Program-made: the position numbers and the translations under genes | Notes under the pieces: model-generated | The model's input: the letters and a program-made list of their open reading frames with translations, nothing else | The model's database searches: none | What the model was told of the DNA's origin: nothing | NCBI RefSeq assembly: GCF_008727715.1 | Contig: NZ_CP044218.1 | Coordinates: forward strand, 3,055,501 to 3,119,500 | Source of the DNA: Mesorhizobium terrae | Lineage (GTDB): Bacteria > Pseudomonadota > Alphaproteobacteria > Rhizobiales > Rhizobiaceae | Direction: 5' to 3' | Length of the DNA: 64,000 bases | Part shown: positions 9,193-18,401 of the stretch, in pieces | Numbering within the stretch: the stretch's first letter is position 1 | Layout: each line of letters begins with the position of its first letter

Positions 9193-9966
9193 ATGGGTAC
9201 GCTGAGTGAACCGGGCAAGGATGCCGGGCTGGCACGAACTGTTGTGCCTGAAGGACCTAGTCTGAGCGACAAGGTCTTCGCGCTTCTCAACAAATCCGAG
9301 TACCGCCGTTGCGACAAGGGCGAAGACCTCGAAGACATCTATCGTCTGCGCTACAAGGCTTATCGCTCCAACGATATGATCCCCGACAACATCGCTCATA
9401 TCATCAGTGATGATTTGGACGAGACCACGAATGTTTATCGCTTCGGAGTCTATGTCGAACAGCGCCTCGTAAGCACGATGCGCATCCATCACGTTACGCA
9501 GCAGACCCCGATATCTCCGTCGACAAAGGCCTTTGGCGATATTGTTTTCCCTATGCTTGAAGCCGGGGACACCTTCGTTTGCATGAGCAGATTTGCGTCG
9601 GACCCGGATTGGACGCGTGTTTATCCGCAGCTTGCTTACGTGACGCTGCGACTGGCGGGCATGGCCTGTTTCTACTTCGAGGCACCTTACGGTCTTTCGA
9701 CCGTGCGCGAGGATCACGCGGGCTTCTATAAGCGCGTCTATTATTCGGAACAGATCAGCGAGCCGCGTTCCTACCCAGGTGTGTTCAACCGAGTTGTTCT
9801 GTTCCGCACGAATGCATATGCGAATCGCGACCGCTATTATGCGCGATTTCCGTTCTTTCGTTCGACCGCCGCTGAACGGCGCATGCTGTTCGAGAAGCAA
9901 CGGCCCGGCGAACTGGCACCATTGACCATCTTGCCGACCGCAAAATATTTTCGCGACGCGGCCTGA
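9193..9966 (+). CDS. FeeM/LuxI-like N-acyl amino acid synthase family protein
   Basis: This gene encodes 257 residues from ATG 9193, immediately after an in-frame GTG at 9190. The N-terminal half has the LuxI/FeeM-like order of conserved positions: an arginine-rich strand (EDIYRLRYKAYRSNDMI), a two-strand core (NVYRFGVYVEQRLVSTMRIH) and FVCMSRFASDP, which in autoinducer and N-acyl amino acid synthases form the acyl-ACP-binding GNAT fold. Members of this fold join a fatty acyl chain to an amino compound. The assignment rests on motif reading rather than an alignment. The preceding gene makes or degrades c-di-GMP, which hints at a signalling or surface role. Confidence 0.65.
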   Translation: MGTLSEPGKDAGLARTVVPEGPSLSDKVFALLNKSEYRRCDKGEDLEDIYRLRYKAYRSNDMIPDNIAHIISDDLDETTNVYRFGVYVEQRLVSTMRIHHVTQQTPISPSTKAFGDIVFPMLEAGDTFVCMSRFASDPDWTRVYPQLAYVTLRLAGMACFYFEAPYGLSTVREDHAGFYKRVYYSEQISEPRSYPGVFNRVVLFRTNAYANRDRYYARFPFFRSTAAERRMLFEKQRPGELAPLTILPTAKYFRDAA

Positions 9967-10044
9967 CGGAGCCGCCAAGACGGCGCCTTGACGCGATTCT
10001 AACGACGAAGCGGATTCTTCGTTGCCACTTGGGAGGAGCCGGGG

Positions 10045-10194
10045 ATGACCATGTCCACCATCACCTTGACGCCGCTGATTTCGCTGATCGCCGGTGTGCT
10101 GATCCTGATCATGCCCAGGCTGTTGAACTATATCGTGGCGTTCTATCTGATCGTCGCCGGTCTGCTCGGTCTGTTCCCGCATCTGGCCGGCTGA
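10045..10194 (+). CDS. Small DUF3096-type membrane protein
   Basis: This gene encodes 49 residues, ATG ACC ATG at 10045 to TGA 10192-10194, preceded by GGGAGGAGCCGGGG. Nearly the whole chain is hydrophobic: two transmembrane segments (LISLIAGVLILIM and YIVAFYLIVAGLLGLF) separated by PRLLN. This length, the two helices and the PRLLNYIVA centre match the DUF3096 family of small bacterial membrane proteins of unknown function. Confidence 0.72.
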   Translation: MTMSTITLTPLISLIAGVLILIMPRLLNYIVAFYLIVAGLLGLFPHLAG

Positions 10195-10374
10195 TAATCC
10201 GGACGATTGCCAGCGCTTTTGGACGACAATCGATCCGACCTTTGCGAGTTGATCGGAAGCTGGCTTTCAAGATTATCTTGACGCAGTTGGCGCTGGTTGT
10301 GCGGCAACTGCGCCATTGCCCTTGGCGGCGCTTTTCGCTATGTGCGCTTGAGATGTTTCCGGAGGGGAATTCTA

Positions 10375-10599
10375 ATGGCCGATCACTCGCCGACTGGTCC
10401 TGTCGAACTGGGCGCCCAGATGGACTATGCCGAACATGAGCGCACCTATGCGGGATTTATCGCGCTCGCCAAATATGGCTCGCTTTTCTGCGTCGCGCTG
10501 CTGATCGCCATGGCCTTCGGTTTTTTTGCCGGCGGGTTCTTCTCAGGCTCGGTGCTGTTCGTGATCGTCCTGGCGATCGGCGGCTTTATTCTCCGATAA
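10375..10599 (+). CDS. Small aa3-type cytochrome c oxidase subunit IV
   Basis: This gene encodes 74 residues, ATG at 10375 behind a strong GGAGGGG. A soluble acidic N-terminus contains MDYAEHERTYAGFI, the hallmark of the bacterial COX4_pro_2 subunit, and is followed by one long hydrophobic C-terminal region that forms one or two membrane helices. In rhizobia this gene regularly precedes the transhydrogenase genes, as here (85 bp to pntAA), and lies away from the main oxidase operon. It is an accessory subunit and is not needed for catalysis in model aa3 oxidases. Confidence 0.85.
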   Translation: MADHSPTGPVELGAQMDYAEHERTYAGFIALAKYGSLFCVALLIAMAFGFFAGGFFSGSVLFVIVLAIGGFILR

Positions 10600-10683
10600 T
10601 ACCTTCCCATCCTGTGTGGGGCGGCACCGGCCGCTAGGCCGGCGCTCTGTAGGAAACTGAGTTCCAGCCGAAAGGATCATGCG

Positions 10684-11937
10684 GTGGGACAAGTCGTATT
10701 CATACCTCGCGAGATTGATGCGAACGAGGGGCGCGTTGCTGCGTCTCCCGATACGGTAAAACGCATAACCGGCCTGGGTTTTGATGTTGTCGTCGAAGCG
10801 GGAGCCGGAAACGCCTCGCGCATCCCAGACGCTGATTTCGCCAAGGCAGGTGCCACCATCGGCAAGGCCACCGACGTCGCCAAGGCTGACGTGGTTCTGA
10901 AGGTTCGTCGTCCAATCGAGGCCGAACTCAAGGCCTACAAAAAGGGCGCCACCGTCATCGCCATCATGGACCCCTACGGCAACGATGCCGGGGTCGCCGC
11001 CCTCGCTAAGGCTGGCGTGACATCCTTTGCCATGGAATTCATGCCGCGCATCACCCGTGCCCAGGTGATGGACGTGTTGTCGTCGCAGGCGAACCTTGCC
11101 GGCTACCAGGCGGTGATCGACGGTGCCGGCGAATATGACCGGGCACTGCCGATGATGATGACAGCCGCCGGAACAGTGCCGGCGGCAAAGGTGTTCATCA
11201 TGGGGGTTGGCGTTGCCGGCCTCCAGGCCATCGCCACCGCGCGCCGCCTTGGTGCCGTCGTCACCGCCACCGATGTGCGGCCGGCAGTGAAGGAGCAGGT
11301 CCAGTCGCTTGGCGCGAAGTTCATCGCTGTCGAGGACGAAGAGTTCAAACAGGCCGAGACCGCTGGCGGCTACGCCAAGGAAATGTCGAAGGAATATCAG
11401 GCCAAGCAAGCGGCGCTGACAGCCGAGCATATCGCCAAGCAGGACATCGTCATCACCACGGCGCTGATCCCGGGCCGTCCGGCGCCGAAGCTGGTTTCGG
11501 CTGAAATGGTGGCGTCGATGCGACCTGGCTCGGTTCTGATCGATCTTGCGGTGGAGCGCGGCGGCAATGTCGCCGGTGCCGAGGCCGGCAAGATCGTCAC
11601 CACCGGCAATGGGGTCAAGATCGTCGGCCATCTCAACGTGGCCGGTCGCGTCGCGGCGTCCGCTTCGTTGCTTTATGCCAAGAACCTGTTCGCCTTCCTC
11701 GAGACGCTGGTCGACAAGTCCTCGAAGCAGATCGCCATCAATCGCGAAGACGAACTGGTTAAGGCAACGCTGCTGACCGACGACGGCAAGGTTGTGCATC
11801 CGAACTTCGCCAAGGTTGACCAGAAGCCTCAAGTCGAACCAGCTGCCATCCCTGCCTCGACCATGGTCGCTGATGCATCGCCCAAACCTGCCGCGAAAAA
11901 GAAATCCGCCGCGGCTAAGTCGAAGGGGACCGCCTGA
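10684..11937 (+). CDS. pntAA: NAD(P) transhydrogenase, alpha subunit part 1 (NAD-binding domain I)
   Basis: This gene encodes 417 residues from GTG 10684, seven bases after AAAGGA; an overlapping ATG at 10679 is out of frame. It is the soluble dI component that binds NAD(H) and passes hydride to the NADP domain of PntB, coupled to proton flow through the membrane part. Visible motifs are the N-terminal alanine dehydrogenase-like [32 protein letters not shown] and the Rossmann turn [20 protein letters not shown]. The C-terminus ends in a lysine/alanine-rich tail. It overlaps pntAB by one base, so the three pnt genes form an operon. Confidence 0.95.
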   Translation: MGQVVFIPREIDANEGRVAASPDTVKRITGLGFDVVVEAGAGNASRIPDADFAKAGATIGKATDVAKADVVLKVRRPIEAELKAYKKGATVIAIMDPYGNDAGVAALAKAGVTSFAMEFMPRITRAQVMDVLSSQANLAGYQAVIDGAGEYDRALPMMMTAAGTVPAAKVFIMGVGVAGLQAIATARRLGAVVTATDVRPAVKEQVQSLGAKFIAVEDEEFKQAETAGGYAKEMSKEYQAKQAALTAEHIAKQDIVITTALIPGRPAPKLVSAEMVASMRPGSVLIDLAVERGGNVAGAEAGKIVTTGNGVKIVGHLNVAGRVAASASLLYAKNLFAFLETLVDKSSKQIAINREDELVKATLLTDDGKVVHPNFAKVDQKPQVEPAAIPASTMVADASPKPAAKKKSAAAKSKGTA

Positions 11938-12359
11938 TGGAAGCCTTGCAGAAAGCCCTCGATCAGCTTGACCAGGCTAGTGCCGCCGTTCGCCTGGCCC
12001 TCAAGGAGGCAGCCAACGCACCGGGTACCGCCGACGCGGTCGGCGGCGCCGCACATGCGCTGTCGGGCGGCGCGATCGATCCGTTCGTGTTCCGCTTTGC
12101 CATCTTCGTACTCGCCATCTTCGTTGGCTATTACGTTGTCTGGTCGGTGACGCCGGCGCTGCACACGCCGTTGATGGCGGTCACCAACGCGATTTCCTCG
12201 GTTATCGTGGTTGGCGCGCTTCTGGCCGTCGGTGTCTCCGCCGCGGGTGCCGCCACCGGCTTCGGCTTCATCGCCCTGGTGCTGGTCTCGGTCAACATCT
12301 TCGGCGGGTTCCTTGTCACCCAGCGCATGCTGGCGATGTACAAGAAGAAGGACAAGTGA
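11937..12359 (+). CDS. pntAB: NAD(P) transhydrogenase, alpha subunit part 2 (membrane)
   Basis: This gene encodes 140 residues. It is the short membrane polypeptide that, with the PntB membrane helices, builds the proton channel. After a soluble N-terminus of about 45 residues come four hydrophobic helices, including [20 protein letters not shown] and the conserved [13 protein letters not shown] segment. It starts in the stop region of pntAA and ends two bases before the pntB GTG, so translation is coupled on both sides. The three-gene split is typical of alphaproteobacteria. Confidence 0.95.
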   Translation: MEALQKALDQLDQASAAVRLALKEAANAPGTADAVGGAAHALSGGAIDPFVFRFAIFVLAIFVGYYVVWSVTPALHTPLMAVTNAISSVIVVGALLAVGVSAAGAATGFGFIALVLVSVNIFGGFLVTQRMLAMYKKKDK

Positions 12360-12360
12360 C

Positions 12361-13758
12361 GTGAACATCAATCTCGCCTCTTTCCTCTATCTGGTCTCCG
12401 GCATCCTGTTCATCCTGGCGCTGCGCGGCCTTTCGCACCCGACCACCAGCCGCAAGGGCAACCTCTACGGCATGATCGGCATGGCGATCGCCATTGTCAC
12501 CACCTTGCTTTTGGCCAAGCCGTCCTTCGGCGGTTTCGCGCTCATCGTGCTCGGCCTCGCGATCGGCGGCAGCGTCGGCGCCTATACGGCGCGGCGGATT
12601 GCTATGACCTCGATGCCGCAGCTGGTCGCGGCCTTCCACTCGCTGGTGGGTATGGCTGCCGTGATGGTGGCTGCCGCCGCCATGTATGCGCCGGCCTCTT
12701 TCGGCATTGGCGAAGCTGGCGCGATCCACGCGCAGGCGCTGGTGGAAATGAGCCTCGGCGTCGCCATCGGCGCCATTACCTTCACCGGTTCGGTCATCGC
12801 CTTCCTGAAGCTCGACGGACGCATGTCGGGCAAGCCGATCATGCTGCCGTCGCGCCACCTGATCAACGCGGCACTTGGCATCGGCCTGGTCGTTTTGATC
12901 GTTCTGCTCGTCGCCACCCAGTCGACCACCATTTTCTGGCTGATCGTCATCGCTTCGCTGGCGTTGGGTGTACTGCTCATCATCCCGATCGGCGGCGCGG
13001 ACATGCCTGTCGTGGTGTCGATGCTCAATTCCTATTCGGGCTGGGCGGCAGCCGCTCTCGGCTTCACGCTGGGCAATCTGGCGCTGATCATCACCGGTGC
13101 GCTGGTCGGTTCTTCCGGTGCGATCCTGTCCTACATCATGTGCAAGGGCATGAACCGCTCGTTCATCTCGGTCATTCTCGGCGGCTTTGGCGGCGAGACG
13201 GCCGCCGTTGCCGATGACGGCGTCCAGCGCACGGTCAAGACGGGTGCCGCCGACGATGCGGCGTACCTCATGATGAACGCCCAGAAAGTCATCATCGTGC
13301 CGGGCTACGGCATGGCGGTGGCGCAGGCCCAGCATGCGCTGCGCGAAATGGCCGACAAGTTGAAGGCCAACGGCGTCGAGGTGAAGTACGCCATTCACCC
13401 GGTCGCCGGACGTATGCCCGGGCACATGAACGTGCTGCTCGCTGAAGCAAATGTACCTTACGACGAGGTGTTCGAACTGGAGGATATCAACTCCGAGTTC
13501 GCGCAGGCCGACGTCGCCTATGTCATCGGTGCCAACGATGTCACCAACCCGTCGGCGCGTGACGACAAGAGCTCGCCGATCTACGGCATGCCGATCCTTG
13601 ACGTCGACAAGGCCCGCACCTGCCTGTTCGTCAAACGCTCCTTGGGTTCCGGTTATGCAGGCATCGACAACACGCTGTTCTACAAGGACGGTACCATGAT
13701 GCTGCTCGGCGACGCCAAGAAGATGACCGAGGAAATCGTCAAGGCAATGGACCATTGA
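12361..13758 (+). CDS. pntB: NAD(P) transhydrogenase, beta subunit
   Basis: This gene encodes 465 residues from GTG 12361, directly after the pntAB stop; the frame is open upstream to 12211 but that part lies inside pntAB. The N-terminal 270 residues are membrane helices, with GADMPVVVSMLNSYSGWAAA as the conserved loop and helix. The C-terminal NADP-binding domain III has VIIVPGYGMAVAQAQH, the HPVAGRMPGHMNVLLAEA segment, and GANDVTNPSARDD. All are canonical, so a working proton-pumping enzyme supplying NADPH is expected. A strong terminator follows at 13795. Confidence 0.96.
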   Translation: MNINLASFLYLVSGILFILALRGLSHPTTSRKGNLYGMIGMAIAIVTTLLLAKPSFGGFALIVLGLAIGGSVGAYTARRIAMTSMPQLVAAFHSLVGMAAVMVAAAAMYAPASFGIGEAGAIHAQALVEMSLGVAIGAITFTGSVIAFLKLDGRMSGKPIMLPSRHLINAALGIGLVVLIVLLVATQSTTIFWLIVIASLALGVLLIIPIGGADMPVVVSMLNSYSGWAAAALGFTLGNLALIITGALVGSSGAILSYIMCKGMNRSFISVILGGFGGETAAVADDGVQRTVKTGAADDAAYLMMNAQKVIIVPGYGMAVAQAQHALREMADKLKANGVEVKYAIHPVAGRMPGHMNVLLAEANVPYDEVFELEDINSEFAQADVAYVIGANDVTNPSARDDKSSPIYGMPILDVDKARTCLFVKRSLGSGYAGIDNTLFYKDGTMMLLGDAKKMTEEIVKAMDH

Positions 13759-13794
13759 GCATGGCCGCGCTCGCGGGCCAGCGTTGAGGACAAA

Positions 13795-13831
13795 GAAAAA
13801 AGCCCGGCACGTGCCGGGCTTTTTCTTTTTT
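13795..13831 (+). terminator. Rho-independent terminator of the pnt operon
   Basis: A perfect 20-base palindrome, AGCCCGGCAC/GTGCCGGGCT at 13801-13820, is flanked by an A-run on the left and an 11-base T-rich tract with one C (13821-13831) on the right. It starts 36 bases after the pntB stop. Because of the A-run it could also terminate minus-strand transcripts. Confidence 0.93.
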
Positions 13832-14200
13832 GCGAAACTGGCTCGCTTGCGCACTGAGCGTCATCAGTCCGTGGTTGCGGAAATCTGGCCTGTCTTTGTA
13901 TTTGATGATGGGGCCAGGGCCGGGGATCGCCTTCTCGTGAAGGGGGCGCCAGCACGTCGACGACCGCGCATTTGCCCGATTTCTTCGCCCTTGAAGACGG
14001 GCAAATCGGAAGTGCAGCAACTGTCGCCCGAAAATGCGGCCTTTTCTTCTGCGAAAGCTTTGGTTATTGGACCTGCACGAAGGAGAGGTCATTCGTAGCG
14101 GCGCACAGTCGGCCGACAGACCATGCTTGCCGGAAAGGCAACAGGCCCTTTGCGCGATATGCGCTCAGCCACGCTCGACCCACGACGAAAGAGAACGGAA
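13832..14200. other. Intergenic stretch before the NRPS gene
   Basis: There is no convincing gene here. Short plus-strand openings overlap in several frames without recognisable motifs. The NRPS frame is open from 14123, so the last 78 bases could be coding if an earlier start is used. It probably holds the promoter of the NRPS-GNAT-PPTase cluster; no clear -35/-10 pair was seen. Confidence 0.4.
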
Positions 14201-17200
14201 ATGGACCACGGTGTTGACGACGCCGAGCTCGACCGAGACAAAGCTCAGGGTTCGGCCGAAAAGTCGAAAACGGCGCCAGGCTCCCGAATGGCCGGGCGTC
14301 CCCAGATATTGACGGGTGCCGACTTCGCACAAGCCGGGCAACCGGGCGAACGGCTCGACATATTCTTCGAGCAACTTGCCGGGAAGTTCGCCACTTCGCC
14401 TGCTGTTATCTCGGATGGACGCGTCTGGACATATCGGGAACTGGACAAACGCGCAAATCAGTTCGCCCGTTTGCTCGTCGATCGGGGTGTGAAGCCGGGT
14501 GACCGGGTGGGTCTCCTGCTCGACCGCTCCGCGGAAACCTATGTCGCATTGCTGGCCGTAATGAAGGCCGGCGCGGCCTTCGTTCCGCTCGCCACTGCTT
14601 TCCCCGAAGAGCGGATGACGCTCATCATCGACGATGCGAGCGTGAAGCTGATCGTCACGATCGCGGCCTATTCCTCCCGGGCTGAGGGGTTGCCCGTGCC
14701 GTATGTCCTGGTCGATGGTCCGTCGGCCGAAATCGGGAAGAAGTCCGACAAGCCGCTGTCGCGGAAAGGGGCCACACCCGCTTCCGACGAAACCTGCTAC
14801 ATCCTCTACACGTCAGGCACGACCGGCCGCCCGAAGGGTGTGGTCGTCAATCACCAAAGCATCTGCAACTTCGTGCGTGTGGCCGCAGCATCCTATGGAT
14901 ATCGGCCGAGCGATCGCGTCTACCAGGGCATGACGATCGCCTTCGACTTCTCCACTGAGGAGATTTGGGTTCCGTTCGCGGCAGGCGCGACGGTCGTGCC
15001 GGCTCCGGGCCAGCTTACCCTTGTGGGCGAGGAGCTCGCCGATTTCCTCAGGGACAACAAGGTCACCTGCATGGCCTGCAGTCCAACCCTGCTGTCCTCG
15101 ATCGAGAGCGATGTGCCCAGCTTGCGGGCGCTACTGGTCGGCGGCGAGGCTTGTCCTCACAATCTCGTCGTGCGCTGGTCGAAGCCGGGCCGACAGATCC
15201 TCAACACCTACGGCCCGACCGAGGCCACCGTTACGGCGACGATGGGCTTGCTCACGCCGGACAAGCCGGTGACGATCGGTGCACCGTTGCCCACCTATTC
15301 CGTCGTCATCGTCGACCCGACGGAAGCTGCGTTGACCAAGCCTGGTGAACTGGGCGAGATCGGTCTTGCCGGCATCGGGCTTGCCGTCGGTTATCTCAAC
15401 CGGCCGGATCTGACCGAGCAGAAATTCATCCCCGACTTCGTTGGGCTGCCGAACAACCCTTCCAAGCGCATCTACCGCACCGGTGACCTTGGCCGCATCA
15501 ACGATGACGGCGAGATCGAGTATAACGGGCGCATCGATACCCAGGTGAAAATCCGCGGATACCGTATCGAGCTCGGAGAGATCGAGGCCGTTCTGCTGGA
15601 CCAGCCCGCCATTGCGCAGGCTGCGGTGACAACCTGGGAAATCGAACCCGGTCGCGTGGAATTGGTTGCCTACTACGCGCCCAAGACAGGGCTGCCGCCG
15701 ATCTCGCGCGGTGACGTTGCCCGCGAACTGAAACGGCGTCTGCCCGACTACATGGTGCCTTCCTATCTGGAAGAGCTGCCAGCCATTCCGATGACGGTCT
15801 CAAACAAGGCGGATCTACGTCAGCTGCCAAAGCCGACAAATGTCCGGCTGACGGCGGATCGGGCGATCGTGCAACCGGGTAACGAGGACGAACGTTTTCT
15901 GGCTGCGGCGCTCTCCGATGTCTTGAATCTCAGCGAAGCCTCCGCCGGGGACAATTTCTTCGTATCGGCCGACGACAATTTCTTCGACGATCTCGGCGCC
16001 AATTCCTTGCTGATGGCGCGCTTCTGCGCCCGCGTCCGCACCAAGCCGGAATGGGCAACGGCATCGATGCGGGACATCTACCTGTACCCGACCGTTGCAA
16101 GCCTCGCGCAGCATTTGCGCATTCCCGAAGAGACGACGATAGCCACCGATGAGCGTGTTCTCACGCACCAGGCATCGAACTTCGCGTACTGGACCTGCGG
16201 CGCGGCTCAGCTACTGTTCTACGGCCTCTACAGCTATTTTAGCCTGTGGGCGTTCAACCTCGGTCTCAATTGGGTCTATGACAAGCTCGATGAGCCGTTC
16301 CAGCTGTATCTACGCTGCGTGCTGCTCTCGGGCGGTGTCTTCTTCGGCATGTCGGGTTTCGCCATCGTTGCCAAGTGGTTGCTGGTGGGACGCTGGAAAG
16401 CGGAAGCCTTTCCGATCTGGGGCCTGCGCTATTACCGGTTCTGGGTCATCCAGACCTTGATCCGCACGGCCCCGGTCGTTCTTTTCCGCGGCAACCCGCT
16501 GTACTCCATCTATCTGCGCCTTCTCGGCGCCAGGCTTGGGGAAAACACCGTCATCGAATGCCGCACCGTGCCCGTGTGTACGGACCTCATATCGATCGGC
16601 GACAACACGATCCTGCGCAAGGAATCGATGATCCTCGGCTACCGGGCGCAGTCCGGCTACATTCACACCGGACCGCTGACCATCGGCAAGGACGCCTTCG
16701 TGGGTGTCGGCAGCACCATGGATATCGACACCAGGATCGGGGATGGTGCCCAGCTCGGCCATGCGTCCTCGTTGCAGCGCGGACAGAGCATCCCGGACGG
16801 CGAACGCTGGCATGGGTCGCCGGCGGTGCCGACCGAGGCGAATTATTGCAAGGTCCGCAACGTCGATGCGTCCAACTATCGACGCATCCTGTTCGAAGCG
16901 GCTCAGCTCGTCGGGCTGTTCATGATCGTCACGCCGCTGCCGCTGCTCTTCCATGCCTACTGGCAGAATGTCAGCGACGACTATCAGGAGACGATTGGCA
17001 TCGTCGCCATCGGCACCACGGTCACGCTGTTCGGCTACCTCGCGGTCGCCTTGCTGGCCGCGACGCTGCTGCCGCGCTTGATCCGCCTGATTTTGAAGCC
17101 GGGTCGTACCTACACGCTCTACGGGTTCCGGTACTGGCTTCAGACGGTGGTCGAGTTGTTCAGCAATGCACGCTTGCTGAATCTGCTGTTCGGCGACAGC

Positions 17201-18319
17201 TCGGCGATCGTGTATTACATGCGCGCCATTGGCTGGAAGCTCAACAAGGTGGTTCAGACCGGCTCCAACTTCGGTAGCAACCAGCAGCATGAGAATCCGC
17301 TCCTGTGTGAGATCGGCACCCAGACCATGGTGTCGGACGGGCTTTTCATGATCAACATGCACAAGTCCGCCTCCGCCTTCCGGCTCGACCACACACGGCT
17401 CGGCGAACGCAACTATCTGGGCAACAATATCTACTATCCGCCAGACGGACGGACCGGAAACAACTGCCTGCTCGGCACGAAGGTGATGGTGCCGATCGAC
17501 GGACCGGTGCGCGAGAATGTCGGCCTGCTGGGTTCGCCTTCCTTCGAAATCCCGCGCATGGTCAACCGTGACAAGGAGTTGATCGCGGGCATCAACGAGG
17601 ACGAGCGCCTGCGTCGTCTCAAATCCAAGAATGTCTACAATGCGGTGACGGCGCTTCTCTTCCTGTTCGCGCAATGGGCGATGTTGTTCGTGACGCTGGT
17701 GATCTGGGACCGCGCGCTGAACTATTACACCGACTGGGCGGAAATGGCGCTCTTTGTAGCGGTGCTGCTGACCTCGGCGATCACCATTCCGTTCTACGTC
17801 CTGTTGGAGCGGGCCAGCCTCGGCTTCGGCAAGCTGAAGCCTCGGATGACGACGATCTACGACGTCAGCTTCTGGCACCACGAGCGTCATTGGAAACTGT
17901 CGGATTCGCCGATAACGCGCCTGTTTGGCGGCACGCCGTTCCGGCCGATGATCATGCGCATGTTGGGCGTCAAGGTGGGTCGCAGGGTGTATGATGGCGG
18001 CAGCAACCTGACCGAGCGCTCGCTGGTCGAAATCGGCGATGATGCGACCCTCAACGAAGGCTGCGTCATCCAGGCCCATTCGCTGGAAGAGGGTGCCTTC
18101 AAGTCGGATTACATCCGGATCGGCAAGGGCTGCACGCTGGGACCGGCGGCGTTCATCCACTATGGCGTGGTGATGGGCGACGGGTCGGTCGTCGATGTCG
18201 ATTCCTTCGTGATGAAGGGTGAAGTGCTGGAGCCCAATTCGATATGGCGGGGCAACCCAGCCAAGCTCCAACGCTTCGTCACGCCCGTTACGCGCGATGA
18301 GATCAAGACGGCCGCTTGA
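14201..18319 (+). CDS. Pls/PosA-type membrane NRPS (adenylation-carrier-terminal membrane/hexapeptide domains)
   Basis: This gene encodes 1372 residues from ATG 14201 (after ACGGAA); in-frame starts exist back to 14123. The adenylation domain (about residues 50-540) has YILYTSGTTGRPKGVV near 199, NTYGPTEATV, YRTGDLG, a KIRGYRIELGEIE hinge and the SNKADLRQL lysine. A carrier domain follows, with the phosphopantetheine serine in DDLGANSLLMARF near 602. There is no condensation or thioesterase domain. The remaining 700 residues alternate hydrophobic helices (for example VGLFMIVTPLPLLFHAYW) with hexapeptide-repeat left-handed beta-helix stretches near 770-870, 1020-1110 and 1250-1360. This is the NRPS terminal-domain architecture of epsilon-poly-lysine synthetase (Pls) and PosA. 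It should activate one amino acid and polymerise or transfer it at the membrane. A GNAT and a PPTase gene follow. Confidence 0.88.
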   Translation: MDHGVDDAELDRDKAQGSAEKSKTAPGSRMAGRPQILTGADFAQAGQPGERLDIFFEQLAGKFATSPAVISDGRVWTYRELDKRANQFARLLVDRGVKPGDRVGLLLDRSAETYVALLAVMKAGAAFVPLATAFPEERMTLIIDDASVKLIVTIAAYSSRAEGLPVPYVLVDGPSAEIGKKSDKPLSRKGATPASDETCYILYTSGTTGRPKGVVVNHQSICNFVRVAAASYGYRPSDRVYQGMTIAFDFSTEEIWVPFAAGATVVPAPGQLTLVGEELADFLRDNKVTCMACSPTLLSSIESDVPSLRALLVGGEACPHNLVVRWSKPGRQILNTYGPTEATVTATMGLLTPDKPVTIGAPLPTYSVVIVDPTEAALTKPGELGEIGLAGIGLAVGYLNRPDLTEQKFIPDFVGLPNNPSKRIYRTGDLGRINDDGEIEYNGRIDTQVKIRGYRIELGEIEAVLLDQPAIAQAAVTTWEIEPGRVELVAYYAPKTGLPPISRGDVARELKRRLPDYMVPSYLEELPAIPMTVSNKADLRQLPKPTNVRLTADRAIVQPGNEDERFLAAALSDVLNLSEASAGDNFFVSADDNFFDDLGANSLLMARFCARVRTKPEWATASMRDIYLYPTVASLAQHLRIPEETTIATDERVLTHQASNFAYWTCGAAQLLFYGLYSYFSLWAFNLGLNWVYDKLDEPFQLYLRCVLLSGGVFFGMSGFAIVAKWLLVGRWKAEAFPIWGLRYYRFWVIQTLIRTAPVVLFRGNPLYSIYLRLLGARLGENTVIECRTVPVCTDLISIGDNTILRKESMILGYRAQSGYIHTGPLTIGKDAFVGVGSTMDIDTRIGDGAQLGHASSLQRGQSIPDGERWHGSPAVPTEANYCKVRNVDASNYRRILFEAAQLVGLFMIVTPLPLLFHAYWQNVSDDYQETIGIVAIGTTVTLFGYLAVALLAATLLPRLIRLILKPGRTYTLYGFRYWLQTVVELFSNARLLNLLFGDSSAIVYYMRAIGWKLNKVVQTGSNFGSNQQHENPLLCEIGTQTMVSDGLFMINMHKSASAFRLDHTRLGERNYLGNNIYYPPDGRTGNNCLLGTKVMVPIDGPVRENVGLLGSPSFEIPRMVNRDKELIAGINEDERLRRLKSKNVYNAVTALLFLFAQWAMLFVTLVIWDRALNYYTDWAEMALFVAVLLTSAITIPFYVLLERASLGFGKLKPRMTTIYDVSFWHHERHWKLSDSPITRLFGGTPFRPMIMRMLGVKVGRRVYDGGSNLTERSLVEIGDDATLNEGCVIQAHSLEEGAFKSDYIRIGKGCTLGPAAFIHYGVVMGDGSVVDVDSFVMKGEVLEPNSIWRGNPAKLQRFVTPVTRDEIKTAA

Positions 18320-18327
18320 ACGCCGGA

Positions 18328-18365
18328 TCGACCACGAAAGGCGGTAGCCCGCTTGTCGTGGTCGA
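18328..18365 (+). other. Perfect 10-bp inverted repeat after the NRPS gene
   Basis: TCGACCACGA at 18328-18337 pairs with TCGTGGTCGA at 18356-18365, with an 18-base loop that contains a further GCGG/CCGC pairing. It begins nine bases after the NRPS stop and ends 37 bases before the GNAT start. There is no T-tract. It could reduce read-through or protect the 3' end of the long NRPS message. Confidence 0.6.
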
Positions 18366-18401
18366 GGCGTCCGCGACATTCAGGCTGACGGCGGAGGCGA
18401 T

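Noticed and set aside
12316..13854. 512-residue minus-strand opening across pntB
   Set aside because: It is rich in His, Arg, Asp and Gly without domain motifs and is antisense to pntB, so it is a shadow.
16310..18379. 689-residue minus-strand opening inside the NRPS gene
   Set aside because: It lies antisense to clearly conserved NRPS sequence and has no motifs; long antisense openings are expected in GC-rich DNA.
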